Positions 1-10,140 of a stretch of 64,000 bases of DNA are shown here, one piece after another. The notes under the pieces were generated by a model that worked only from the letters and a program-made list of their open reading frames with translations, was not told the origin of the DNA and did not search any database. The position numbers were made by a program, and so were the translations under genes. The DNA lies in contig CM075853.1 of assembly GCA_037975125.1 (NCBI GenBank), positions 52,024,458-52,088,457 on the forward strand, in the 5' to 3' direction. Source of the stretch: Latrodectus hesperus (lineage: Eukaryota; Arthropoda; Arachnida; Araneae; Theridiidae). Every line of letters begins with the position of its first letter. The first letter of the stretch is position 1.

Positions 1-1282
1 TATTAGGAATTCAGGCAAAGTATATTGAGTTCTTGTGCATTATAACCTAACTATTTTATTACAATACTTCTAGTTAAAAAATTAGATTTAAACAACCTTT
101 TCATTGAGAAAATAGGGGCTTAAAGTAACCGATTATTAGATTACAAAAATTTGCTTCATTACAAAAACTATTATACAAAAATTTTAAATATTAGATTTGT
201 GCCGAAAGCTTAACCTCTTCACGATCTCAATTTAAACCTTGTTATTTCTAGTTATGGAGATTACTAAACACCATGTTTATATAGAAAAGGAATAAGTACT
301 CTTCCTGTGTTGAAAGCCAGCATTTCATATTATGCTGCTGAAATCCCAACAGATTTTCTAAGCACTGGCAGTTAATCCGAAATAATACGCCTGAAATGTA
401 TATCGACGATGATATATCAATAGAACATACATTGAGATTGATCATTCGTTGATCAATGATCACTGGAGCATACGCTTTGCGCATCTTATCTTTTAATAGT
501 TTTTAAAGACTGGCAGATTTTTGCCCTTCTTTAGGCACCACAATTTCTAAGATCAAATTTGAACTATTTTAATGCAGAAGTGTATTTTCCCCATGATTTA
601 TATAAAACATATGCCAAGTTTCCTGAAAATCTGAAAAGCAAAATGGATTCTAGACTGGCCTAAATACGATCACTTTAACTATAACCAATCTGTATAATGA
701 AGTTCAGATTTATCTTATTTTTTCACATAATCGCTTTATTTTTAGGCTATTCATTGTAAGGATAAATAACTGAAATCAAAACCTTAATAAAAAATAAAAA
801 AGTCAATCGGACAATTTTATTCAGATATCATCTTAATAAAATATTGTCATAGAAGCTTCTATTTAAAGATCAGAGATTATTTGTAAATGAGAACAGAAAA
901 GCCAAATCAAACTCTATTTGAATTTAAGCTCATTCTGTAAGAGCAGATCCTCTCGATAACAGGTGCAAAAGACAATAAAAAAGGCCTTTCAACTGCTCGT
1001 AAGTTCTTCTAAGTGATTGATAGGTCCTTGAAAATTATTATCTTCGTTATAAGCGCACATTTTTCTTTTCAAAGTTTGACTTCCATGATTCACTGATATA
1101 ATAAATGTATCATAACTAAAGTTTTTATTAATGAAAATTTAGTACATATGCATATTTATTATTTACATTTCATGTTCCTCGTATTTGCAGAATATAAAAA
1201 AATGTTTAACAAGTTATTCGAGAACCAAAAATCATCATGTTATTTTTACAATACCTAATGTATATATATTATATGATTTCAG
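1..1282 (+). other. Probable intron upstream of the chitin-binding gene's last exon
   Basis: AT-rich sequence without a recognisable coding segment. It ends in a splice acceptor (TTTCAG at 1277-1282) directly before the open frame of the next feature. The exon carrying the first two cysteines of the chitin-binding domain was looked for on the + strand here and not found, so it probably lies before the window. The 78-residue open frame on the - strand (248-484) resembles nothing I know and is probably chance. Confidence 0.5.
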
Positions 1283-4200
1283 GTTTTCCACATGTGCCAT
1301 GGCTCGGGAATAAAACATTCTTTCCTTTGCCCAAACAGCACAATATTCAATCAACAGCTTTTAGTTTGCGACTGGTACAGCAAAGTCAGTTGTGAAAATG
1401 CTGGGCCTCTTCACCAAGTCAACGAACAGCTATTTAATCATGATCTACCCTATGAAAACAAAGGAAATTCTATTGAATACAGTAATTATGGATGGGAAAG
1501 CAAACCACTCCAAGCCAGATCAAATCCTTATCAAGAGTATGCAGACAGAAAAGGACCTGACTCGTCAGTTCCATTAAGAAGAAAAAATTTACAACCTTCA
1601 TCAACAGTACAGTTTAGAAATCATGTCAAAGATTATGAGCAACAAATCAACATAAGTGATAAAACTCATGGAAGAAGTAACACAGAAGAAGTGGCGAGAA
1701 CCCTAGTAACAACTCCAACTTATCAAAGTAGCACCAAAAAACCTAAAATTTCTCACACCTCCACTAGTTTCGAAGATAAGGTAAATCGACCTAAAGGATT
1801 TCACTATTTTACAGAAAATGAATACTTAGTGATTCATAGTGAAGTACCTCTCAAGAAAAATGAATCTGAGTCTCTGACTACAGGATCATATATAAACGAA
1901 AATACCGAAGCAAATACGCAGTCGAAAACATCAACAGTTATTAGAAAAGAAACAGTACCTAAATACCATCAATCATCGAAAACTTACCAACGTCCCAAAC
2001 CGAAATCTCATAATAGAAGTGATAAAAAATCGTATTCAAGTAGAAACAAAAAGTTTGGCCAAAAAGCGTTTCAGCAACCAAATTTCAAACGCAACATGGC
2101 AGATTTACCAAAAGAAAAAGGTAATGATACATTCGGTACTGAAAAAATCCAAGATGTTAAAATTAATATTTCATCAAATGATCTACTTATGAAGCCTTTT
2201 CCAGCAGTTAACAAACAACTGGATAAAGATAAATCCGCAAAGAAAAAAACATCAACTATAAATCCTTTGCGAAAAAAGAACAGAGAACAAAATAATGACT
2301 CGAGTGTAATCATAAATTATGCAAAAGATGGAGTACTTTTTCCAACAAAAGGTGGTAAAAAAAGAAGAAATCCTCTTCACAAGCACTATACAAATTCCAA
2401 TACCAGTAACGTAATGAGTACCTCCGAAAGCTCAATTTATGTATATCCCCTTCAAAGAATGGTTCCAAACAGAAAAGTTTCAAACGTTACTATTCCAGAA
2501 AATACGGGAACTAAGTTATCTATAAATGCAGAGAGCTTTCCAGATTCCACTGATAGTAATAAACCAAATTATGATGCTACAGTAAAAAACGAGATTCCAG
2601 CAATAAATATCACTTCAAGAATCGTTGATATAATATCAGGTTTAGATACCATTGGAGATGATGTAAGTAAAATTTTAGATGGTAAAGATAGTATTTACAA
2701 AAATGTGCAAGTCCACAAGCTTATACCTAAGAAATCCGAAAATGTTGGTTCTATCGAAATTCCGCCCTTTGAACGAGGCAGAAAACCACAACAGCAAAAT
2801 AAACAACAACATGCTAACACTATCAAGCAGCAAGGAAAGAGCTTCACAAGTTTTAATGATCGTAGAACTTCATCCAAAGAATCCATGAAATTTACAGAAG
2901 CATTAACAAATATTCCCTCAATAAATTCGCATGAACAACAGACAGATAACACAAATGGATCACAACATACACTCAAAAATCATTTCATAAAATCTGTCTC
3001 TACAGAACCAACAAACAGTAAGAAACAAGAAATAAGCACAACATTACCAACAACAATACCTCCAGAATTGAAATTTCATGATTATACTATCCAAGCTGAT
3101 GACGTCATGAAAATTAATTACACTCCAGAAGAAAGTCAAGAGCATGTAGAAAGAATTAAATATACGCAAAATAAACAAACTGCTACACATATAGTTGAAG
3201 AAAACAAAGAAAACATTTCCAGTAAAATTCCTCAGACTGATGGAAATACACAAGTAACACCATCTTTCATTCAACATTTTAACCAACATACCCATAATTA
3301 TGGTGTTATACCCAAGCATTCTTTACACCAAAATTTTCCTCTTAACAACTCTCAACAAAATCGTAATCAATTTATTTTACCTAAAACCATTAATGTTAAG
3401 TCGAATACCGATGTAGTTGCTAACAGGCCCAATCAACTCAGTTTCACAATGTATGCTCCTCCCCATACTAACGTTCATTTCCGTCACAATTTTAATAATG
3501 ACGGTAAGAATCAAAATATTTTGTCAAACATTGGGTCAAAATCTATTAATGAAGCTGAACAATTCGAGAAATTTAAGAATAGTCCCTTAAATAATAATAA
3601 AAAAACACCTGCTGCTTTTAATTTTAGAACCGATTCCTTATTGAAACATGGTTTTGGTAAAGAACGTGGCAGTTTAACAACCATTTCTAATTTTCCAACA
3701 CAAAAGATAAACGAGCACTTCACTGCATCCCAACAATTTAGATCACCAAATTTGAAAACTTACACCTCAATGCTCTCTCCAATTGTAAATAATCAAAGCA
3801 CTGAGGAATGCGATGATTCCGAAGAATCTAATGAAAAATCAGATCCTTCTACTACAAATATCAAACCAATCCCTCAGAATTTCAAACCAGATATATCACA
3901 AATTTACACTGGAAATAATTCGGGATTCAAGCCTTTCAGCGCTCCTACAATCAAATTGCCATTAACTAAAGAAAAGAAAACAAAAGTTGGACAAACAAGC
4001 AGAAACTCGGAACGTGTTTTCGAAAAGCCATATTATATTAATGAACCACCCCATGTAACTAAATTGGAAATGAGCCATCAATATCAGAAAGATAAAGAAA
4101 ATATTCGACCAGTGTTTGATCACCATATAAATACACAGTCAATCACAAAGACAGGGCAACCAAATATTAAACTGGTGAAATTTTTTAAAGATCAAAATTC

Positions 4201-4462
4201 TCAAATAATCACACCAGGAACTAGAAGCTTTGCTTCAAAGACAACTTCTCAACAAGGACAAAATGGACAATCGAACATAAATTCATCCTACAACAGAGAC
4301 TCTGACTCAAATTCCGAAAGTTCAGAAAATTCACATGTATATGACCCCTTTAACACAGAAATAGCAGAAAGACATACCCATGGATCGAATTCAAAATATG
4401 CTGACTTAGAACGTGCAGCGGAATTAGAAGCACTAAGAAAATTTAAAAACAAAAGTTCATGA
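1283..4462 (+). CDS. Last exon of a large chitin-binding type-2 (peritrophin-A-like) protein
   Basis: The exon opens in phase 0 after a TTTCAG acceptor and runs 1,059 codons to TGA. Residues 3-37 match the C-terminal part of a type-2 chitin-binding (CBM14) domain: cysteines at exon positions 5, 16, 29 and 37 (domain Cys3-Cys6), with the hallmark FLCPN, an FNQQ turn and CDW. Cys1 and Cys2 must come from an upstream exon, so the gene is 5'-incomplete. The remaining ~1,020 residues are rich in Asn, Ser, Gln, Lys and Thr, with many N-x-S/T sites, an acidic patch near residue 850 and no hydrophobic membrane segment. Family knowledge: single CBM14 domains on long polar tails occur in arthropod cuticle or extracellular-matrix proteins (CPAP1-like), which are secreted and bind chitin. 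I infer such a role; the tail matches no protein I recognise. The first ATG in the exon (1292) lies inside the domain and is not the true start. Confidence 0.85.
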   Translation, partial: VFHMCHGSGIKHSFLCPNSTIFNQQLLVCDWYSKVSCENAGPLHQVNEQLFNHDLPYENKGNSIEYSNYGWESKPLQARSNPYQEYADRKGPDSSVPLRRKNLQPSSTVQFRNHVKDYEQQINISDKTHGRSNTEEVARTLVTTPTYQSSTKKPKISHTSTSFEDKVNRPKGFHYFTENEYLVIHSEVPLKKNESESLTTGSYINENTEANTQSKTSTVIRKETVPKYHQSSKTYQRPKPKSHNRSDKKSYSSRNKKFGQKAFQQPNFKRNMADLPKEKGNDTFGTEKIQDVKINISSNDLLMKPFPAVNKQLDKDKSAKKKTSTINPLRKKNREQNNDSSVIINYAKDGVLFPTKGGKKRRNPLHKHYTNSNTSNVMSTSESSIYVYPLQRMVPNRKVSNVTIPENTGTKLSINAESFPDSTDSNKPNYDATVKNEIPAINITSRIVDIISGLDTIGDDVSKILDGKDSIYKNVQVHKLIPKKSENVGSIEIPPFERGRKPQQQNKQQHANTIKQQGKSFTSFNDRRTSSKESMKFTEALTNIPSINSHEQQTDNTNGSQHTLKNHFIKSVSTEPTNSKKQEISTTLPTTIPPELKFHDYTIQADDVMKINYTPEESQEHVERIKYTQNKQTATHIVEENKENISSKIPQTDGNTQVTPSFIQHFNQHTHNYGVIPKHSLHQNFPLNNSQQNRNQFILPKTINVKSNTDVVANRPNQLSFTMYAPPHTNVHFRHNFNNDGKNQNILSNIGSKSINEAEQFEKFKNSPLNNNKKTPAAFNFRTDSLLKHGFGKERGSLTTISNFPTQKINEHFTASQQFRSPNLKTYTSMLSPIVNNQSTEECDDSEESNEKSDPSTTNIKPIPQNFKPDISQIYTGNNSGFKPFSAPTIKLPLTKEKKTKVGQTSRNSERVFEKPYYINEPPHVTKLEMSHQYQKDKENIRPVFDHHINTQSITKTGQPNIKLVKFFKDQNSQIITPGTRSFASKTTSQQGQNGQSNINSSYNRDSDSNSESSENSHVYDPFNTEIAERHTHGSNSKYADLERAAELEALRKFKNKSS

Positions 4463-4624
4463 GAACATTGTCATCAATATTAAAGTTAAAAACGTGTCAA
4501 CATAAGGAAAAATATTTATAAGTAATTTGTTCAATTAAGAAAACAGTTGGATAAAATACTAGAATTCTAAGTGTATAATTTCCCCCTGTTCAGTTGTGAT
4601 TATAGTAAATGTACATAAGATGTA

Positions 4625-4630
4625 AATAAA
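4625..4630 (+). terminator. Polyadenylation signal AATAAA
   Basis: A canonical AATAAA lies about 160 bases after the TGA of the chitin-binding gene and is followed by a T-rich stretch. It is the first good candidate for the 3' end of that transcript. The surroundings are AT-rich, so chance matches are common. Confidence 0.5.
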
Positions 4631-5180
4631 TTATTTTTTTATGAAAATGAGAAATATTTCCTTAATTTTTTATAGTTTCATACATTAAGTATATAATTTG
4701 TAAATGGAAATTTCATCTGAATATCTATGATGACCCCTCATTGACTTCGGCAAAGTATATATCAATTGAGAAAATAAAAAACAAACACGTATGAATACAT
4801 AGCACAGTAAAATCCTGAATATTTAAAACACCATTTTGGCAAATTCGTAAATTTTAAGTAATAAAAAAAGTGGGAAATACGATATAAATTAAATGATTTC
4901 TATATTATATATTTGCGAAAAAAAATCAATATGTTGGAATTAATCAGTTTTAACTGATTAGTGTTTGTTACTTTTTTACATACAAGGCATAATTACAATG
5001 GAACAAATAGTTTTGAAACGGATTAAAAAATATTGAATTAAAATAATAACGCCGCCTAAAATGGAAGATGAATAATTGAACTAAAGAATAGATAATTAAC
5101 AGTTAATAGTTGCCAATTCGGCAGGAACGAATCAGACCAAATAAGACTGATTAAACCAGTTCCGATGATGGTTTGTTAAT
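4631..5180. other. Intergenic, no gene seen
   Basis: AT-rich sequence after the chitin-binding gene. No coding frame, RNA gene or recognisable element was found. Confidence 0.5.
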
Positions 5181-5245
5181 TGCTTATGGTCATTTTTTGC
5201 GCACGAGGTCTAATTAGATCGGGATCTGCAGTTTAAAGTTATATC
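5181..5245. repeat. Ancient dispersed repeat, copy 1
   Basis: About 55 bases here resemble 16521-16590 at roughly 70 percent by eye. The shared blocks are ATTTTTTG, CTAATTAGA and CAGTTTAAAGT, in the same order and spacing. No family was recognised. Confidence 0.4.
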
Positions 5246-5499
5246 AGATGAAGTACTGGAAAATCAAAAACATTACAGAGATGTGGCATTCAGAAATCTG
5301 TCATACTTTAATAAATATAAGAAACACATTCTATCAAGTTATTTTTTTATGGAAAAAGATGTATCTGCATGTATCATTCTGAATCTGTAAATTAAAATTT
5401 TTAATATAAATAAAATTTTAAAAATTCAACTTATATAACAAATAGTAATTTGCAGGATTTCAAGTATAACTTCAATATATCATTAAGCTAGATGAAATA

Positions 5500-5602
<103 letters not shown>

Positions 5603-5609
5603 TAACCAT

Positions 5610-6502
5610 TCCAATCAACTTAAATTGTCAACCATTTGCCAAAGCGCGTCTACTGAAGAAGGTAGTAGCAAGGTTCCGTTCAAAGATATCCCAATATCCC
5701 AAACATGTCCGATTAGTGAGATATCTGGCGAGCACAGTGGCCAAGGAAACAGCTGTACTCCTTGCAAGGCATATTGGGTGATGCAAACAATGTGCGGTCG
5801 GGCATTATCCTGCAGATAAAGGGCGTTGTCACAGGCCGCAGCACATCATCCACGTATGTTGAGATGTCATAGTGTCGTGAATATGAAATAGAGGAAATCT
5901 GGAATCGTACGCAATCGATGATGCCATTTTGTCACGTGGTGGAGCGTTCCACAATTTCTGGAGGATTGGACCTGTATTTATGTCGACAACACACTCGTAC
6001 ACGGCAACTATCACAGAAGCGTGACTCATATATGAAGACGATCGTGTGCCACTCCATCGTCCACATTGCTCTAATCTGGCACCATTCCAGACGTTGGCGT
6101 CTATGATGTGGGGTCAATGGCAATCCTTTAACGGACGCCATGAGCGCAGGATTTAGCAACCAATCGACTGCAAATGTTTCTGCTCAAAATAGAAGCATCC
6201 AAGTTGTCTTGCACATGCTCCGGAATTTCTTTAGACGTGCTTTACGGGGATACCACCACCACCCATCGGACACATTGATCCAGTCATGCTGACGTCAATT
6301 CGGCTGAACTGGCATCCCACAAACATTTCATAGATCCTTGTTCAAGCCATCTTCGCCACAGTCGGTGCACTGTAGACTCGTTCAGGTGTCTTTCAGATGC
6401 AATTTGCTGTAAGGACCATCCTGTCCGTCGCAATCAGATCACCATGTCCTTCATAAACTCATCTGTCTGTTGGAACTGAGTCCGTCAACGATGGCCTGGC
6501 AT
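5610..6502 (-). pseudogene. Dead Tc1-like (IS630-Tc1-mariner) transposase
   Basis: Read on the - strand from an ATG at 6502. The start encodes MPGHR, then a helix-turn-helix region (LRRTGWSLQQIASERHLNES, then TVHRLWRRWLEQG) near 6330-6450. Next come LTPHHRRQRLEWC and the first catalytic block YESRF (normally DESRF) near 6010-6110. QDNARPH, the second catalytic Asp, lies near 5805, and PWPLCSPDISLIGHVWD near 5700-5755. The third catalytic acidic residue (Glu in IEH) is Gly here. Several stops and frameshifts interrupt the frame, so the gene is dead. Family knowledge: these enzymes cut and paste DNA at TA sites. Terminal inverted repeats were not found. Confidence 0.9.
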
Positions 6503-7189
6503 TCTCTGCAATTATAGGCGTCCTTTGAGACAAGAGCAAACTTTCAACGATTATTTTTCAAACAAAAATAAAGATGCAACAAAAATATTGCCCACAATGC
6601 AGACTTCTCACCTTATATCTTATCCTATGAGCACTGAAAAACTACGCATTTTACGTCATTTGCATGACTCGGTAAGGTACATTTACCCTGAAATTTGTAT
6701 TATTTTCTGGCCATTCCTTCTGGGTGTTGCATTTTCTACGTCGGACAGTATGTAAGTCCAAAGCATGCTTTAATGGTTCTATTTCGAACTTTTAAAAGAG
6801 ATTTTGACGAAGGACAACTCATGATAAAATTTTCCATTCGTAGATATTTCTATACATTGTCTCTCAAAAAGGTTAAAACACAATCATTTTTTAATTCATA
6901 ATAGAAATTACAACAGAGATCAAAATATATATATAAGATTCAATTTAAGATTATATTCACCTTTATCTGAACATTTTGTCCGAGAATCATTTCTGGAAAA
7001 TTTGTGTATTAGAACTATCATCTTTTTTACATGCATTCTCAAATTCCTCTTTTTCGGTTTGTCGTAACAAATTCGCATTTTGAACATTTTTGATTATCGC
7101 ATTCATTTTATCGTAGTATATAATCATTTCCATATGAACAGATGTGTGTTGACTTTTTGAATATACTTCGTTGATCAAAACTAAAACTA
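6503..7189. other. Intergenic, no gene seen
   Basis: Moderately AT-rich DNA upstream of the Tc1-like remnant. It may include remains of that element's 5' flank. Short open frames here are unrecognised and probably chance. Confidence 0.4.
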
Positions 7190-7400
7190 AACTCCGTGGC
7201 ACGACCGATTATGTGGGCCAAGGCCTACAGTGCCTATAGTTGTTTTCATGACCGAGGGCCCTGGGGTGCAAAGCATATGTCCCAGTTAGGTGGTCAGCCT
7301 AACATGAGACCCTCAGTGTTTAGTTCCCAAGCATGCCTGGTACTCAGTTTATCGACCGACTCACTAAATTTCGACCCACTTGTTTGAGCTACTGATACAA
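7190..7400. repeat. GC-richer repeat-like block of unknown family
   Basis: About 200 bases clearly richer in G and C than the flanks, with the feel of an interspersed repeat (for example GACCGAGGGCCCTGGGGTGC). Its start (CACGACCGATTATGTGGGCC) loosely resembles the complement of RTE 3' ends such as 55525-55560. The 63-codon open frame 7196-7387 shows no known domain. I infer a transposon fragment; the family is unknown. Confidence 0.4.
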
Positions 7401-8159
7401 TTTTTTAAAGTAAGGCAATACTGAAGAGCATAGCTGAAAACGAATAATTTTCAATACTTTGTAGATTTCAAATGTGTATTTCGTTTTTAAAAATATATAG
7501 AACTTATAGTTATACTGATTTTAGTACAATTCATTATCATTTTCAAAAATCTTAAAAATTGTGCAGGTATTTTGAAGTTGTTAAGAAGCATGTATAAGTC
7601 AATATCATTCCTAACCATTATTCCATCATTATCCAAACTACATAAAGTTGATTCAATCTCTGTTACATTTAACTTTATAAGCATAGACTGCAAATAGAGT
7701 GCATGCAAGATGCGGTCACACATTCCCAAATTTTTTATAAATGGAAGAAGGATAAATTATTTTTACATTTCAGTCACACAATATTCTTTTTCGCTTATTT
7801 CATTTTCCTTGACCTGCCCAAAAATGCTCACCTGCCTGACGATTGCATCGAAAGGAAAAAAAAATTTTTCGTTATTTGAAGTGATATCACAGTGCATCAT
7901 GTCCCCCCAAGCTATTAGTGAGGAAGGGCGCGAACTGGTTATTGGCCCCGATTCCTGCTTAGCTATCACTGAAAATCCGAAGATTCTCCAGTGAAATAAT
8001 TTTGACTGTAATTCATGAAAAAAAACACTCCAAATGTGTGATACTCAAAGTTCCAAAGGAAATCTAGCTGTAGGTCCTTATTAACTTGAACTTTCTGATT
8101 TCTCACTCAATAAAAGAAATCGTAAGTTTAGAAAAGAGTGGAGACAATGTATTCATATG
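7401..8159. other. Intergenic, no gene seen
   Basis: Mixed-composition sequence. A 94-codon frame (7710-7994, +) overlaps a 68-codon frame on the other strand. Neither resembles a known protein. A GTGATATCAC palindrome lies near 7880. Confidence 0.4.
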
Positions 8160-8420
8160 GTTTTTGGGGCCGCGGTGGTCTGGTTGGTTAGGGCGTCGTT
8201 CTTAGTATCGCAAAGTAGTGAGTTCAAATCCCGGCTTAACCGAAGGTCTTTCGTGTTCAGAAATCGCGGGTGGGGTGCGTTAAAACCATAAGTGGTCGCA
8301 ATGTCCTCCACACACACACAAGTTAAATCATACCTCTGGAGTGGAAGCCTAAATATTGGGGGTCTTCTGCTTGGTCCTTTCTTCAAAATTACGAAGATTC
8401 TACCCGGCTACTTTTAACTG
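8160..8420 (+). repeat. tRNA-derived SINE, copy 1
   Basis: The head looks like a tRNA with RNA polymerase III boxes: TGGTCTGGTTGGTTAGG as A box and GAGTTCAAATCCC as B box, about 35 bases apart. A tRNA-unrelated body follows, with a short AC run and ending near TACGAAGATTCTACC. The same head and tail recur at 53757-53985, so this is a dispersed family and not a functional tRNA. Family knowledge: SINEs are transcribed by Pol III and mobilised by LINE enzymes. No target-site duplication was identified. Confidence 0.8.
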
Positions 8421-10140
8421 GTAGAGCCCAAATCAGGTTAGGTACAGGGAAGCATGCTGTTGCAATAACATCTACAGATAGTATTGATTTGAAATACCTG
8501 GAGTTGCAGTTCTGCCAGATGGCCTAGAAACAGAGCATCGCTGTTCGAAAAAGATGATTCCACATTTAATCCTAACCACTGTTTGCCAAAGGGAGTGAAA
8601 GATTTTGCTACATGCGCATTTATCGAAGTGCGTGCTTGGGAGTTTTCAGTTTCCTCCCTTTAAACACGTCATCGCCTTCTATATTTATTAAGAAATTTTA
8701 TCGATAGGCTGAGTGTTAGGAGCATATTGTTTTTTTGGTGCAGAGCGTGTTCAAATTTTAATAAATATATTGAATACACAAATTATAAATTTATGTATTT
8801 AGTAATTGGTCAAATGTGCAGTTCAACAATTTATATTTTATGCGATGGAAAGTTTATAAAGTGGTTGAATAAATGTTACTGAAAATTCCTCCAACATATA
8901 CGCACTTATGTGAGCTTGCAAACGTCGAATTCATTCCTCGTTGTGGTCAAATTCTGACATCAACCAAAACTCACACTCTTAAACGAAATGCCGCCACTGT
9001 TCACAAGTTTTCTTCAAGAAAATTCAGTGTATTTTTAATTTTCTGACCTAACATAGAAATACTTTATTTGTTTAATGTACTTCTCTTCTATAATTTCAAA
9101 ATCAAACTTTTTACCTTTTTGACATGTAGATCAATATTAGAATTTGACTCTTTCTGCATAAACTTGTGTTCTCCTAACTTTTTTAAACAATTCATATAGT
9201 TTTTTTTTAAAAAAGTGTTTCATTATTTTGTATTCTTGAAGCTATATAATTTTTCTTTATTTTAATACGGTAATTAATTTCTTTTGTTCATATTAAATCT
9301 GCATCAACAGTTTCCTCTTTTTATTAAGTAAACTTCTAAAGCATTCTATCAATTTTTCCTTCTCATACCATTACATGAGAAAACGATCCATTTTCCGTCT
9401 GACTTACTTAATTTTTTGCTTTAAAAAATTAATATCATAACTCCAAATTTTGTACAATTTTGTCTTGGTGATAAATCAATTTCTTAATTTTCTGCAAATT
9501 TTATTGACAATTCGACTTTATTTATATTTCTCAAAAATACTTGGCATTAACGGTATTCCTACATTCTTCAGATTTTCGTTCATTCACCGAATGGACTCTG
9601 AAATATTTAAGTGTTTCATCTTAACTTTATTATATATATATAAAGACAATAATATTACCAATAATAACAATAAGTTAAAATATTCTTATATTACCTTGTT
9701 TTTTGTTATTGCACAAAAATCATCATGTAAAGGTACAGCTACAAAATTTTGTATAAAATCATGCACACATTTGCCCATTCATCCAGAATTTGTATTTTGA
9801 ATAGTTGCTTCAAAACACAGCTATTGCAACTTTCTGTGCAACTGCTGGCTCACTTTCACATCTCCATTCTCAAAAAAAGTCCCTTGGTTTGTTTATATCA
9901 TCTATAATATGTTTTGGTATCAGGGCTTAATATTAGCAGACATGGATCATTTTAGGTATTTTTTTCGACTGATAAATATGAAGTATTATACTCTCATTTT
10001 TTTTATAAGATTCCCAATCAATCTATGTTTTTTCTTGTTCAGCAACACATTCATTACAAGTGAATTCCTTCAAAATGTTGATTCATATGAAAATAGCATA
10101 ATTTAATAAGATAAATTTTCCTTAAAATTTCACATTCAAA
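8421..10140. other. Intergenic, no gene seen
   Basis: A somewhat GC-richer part (8430-9000) is followed by T-rich DNA. Short open frames at 9450-9800 and 9909-10106 (+) encode hydrophobic AT-driven sequence with no known domain and are probably chance. Confidence 0.4.

Noticed and set aside
8165..8235. A functional tRNA gene at the SINE head
   Set aside because: It has A and B boxes but no credible cloverleaf, and it is followed by a repeat body shared with a second locus.
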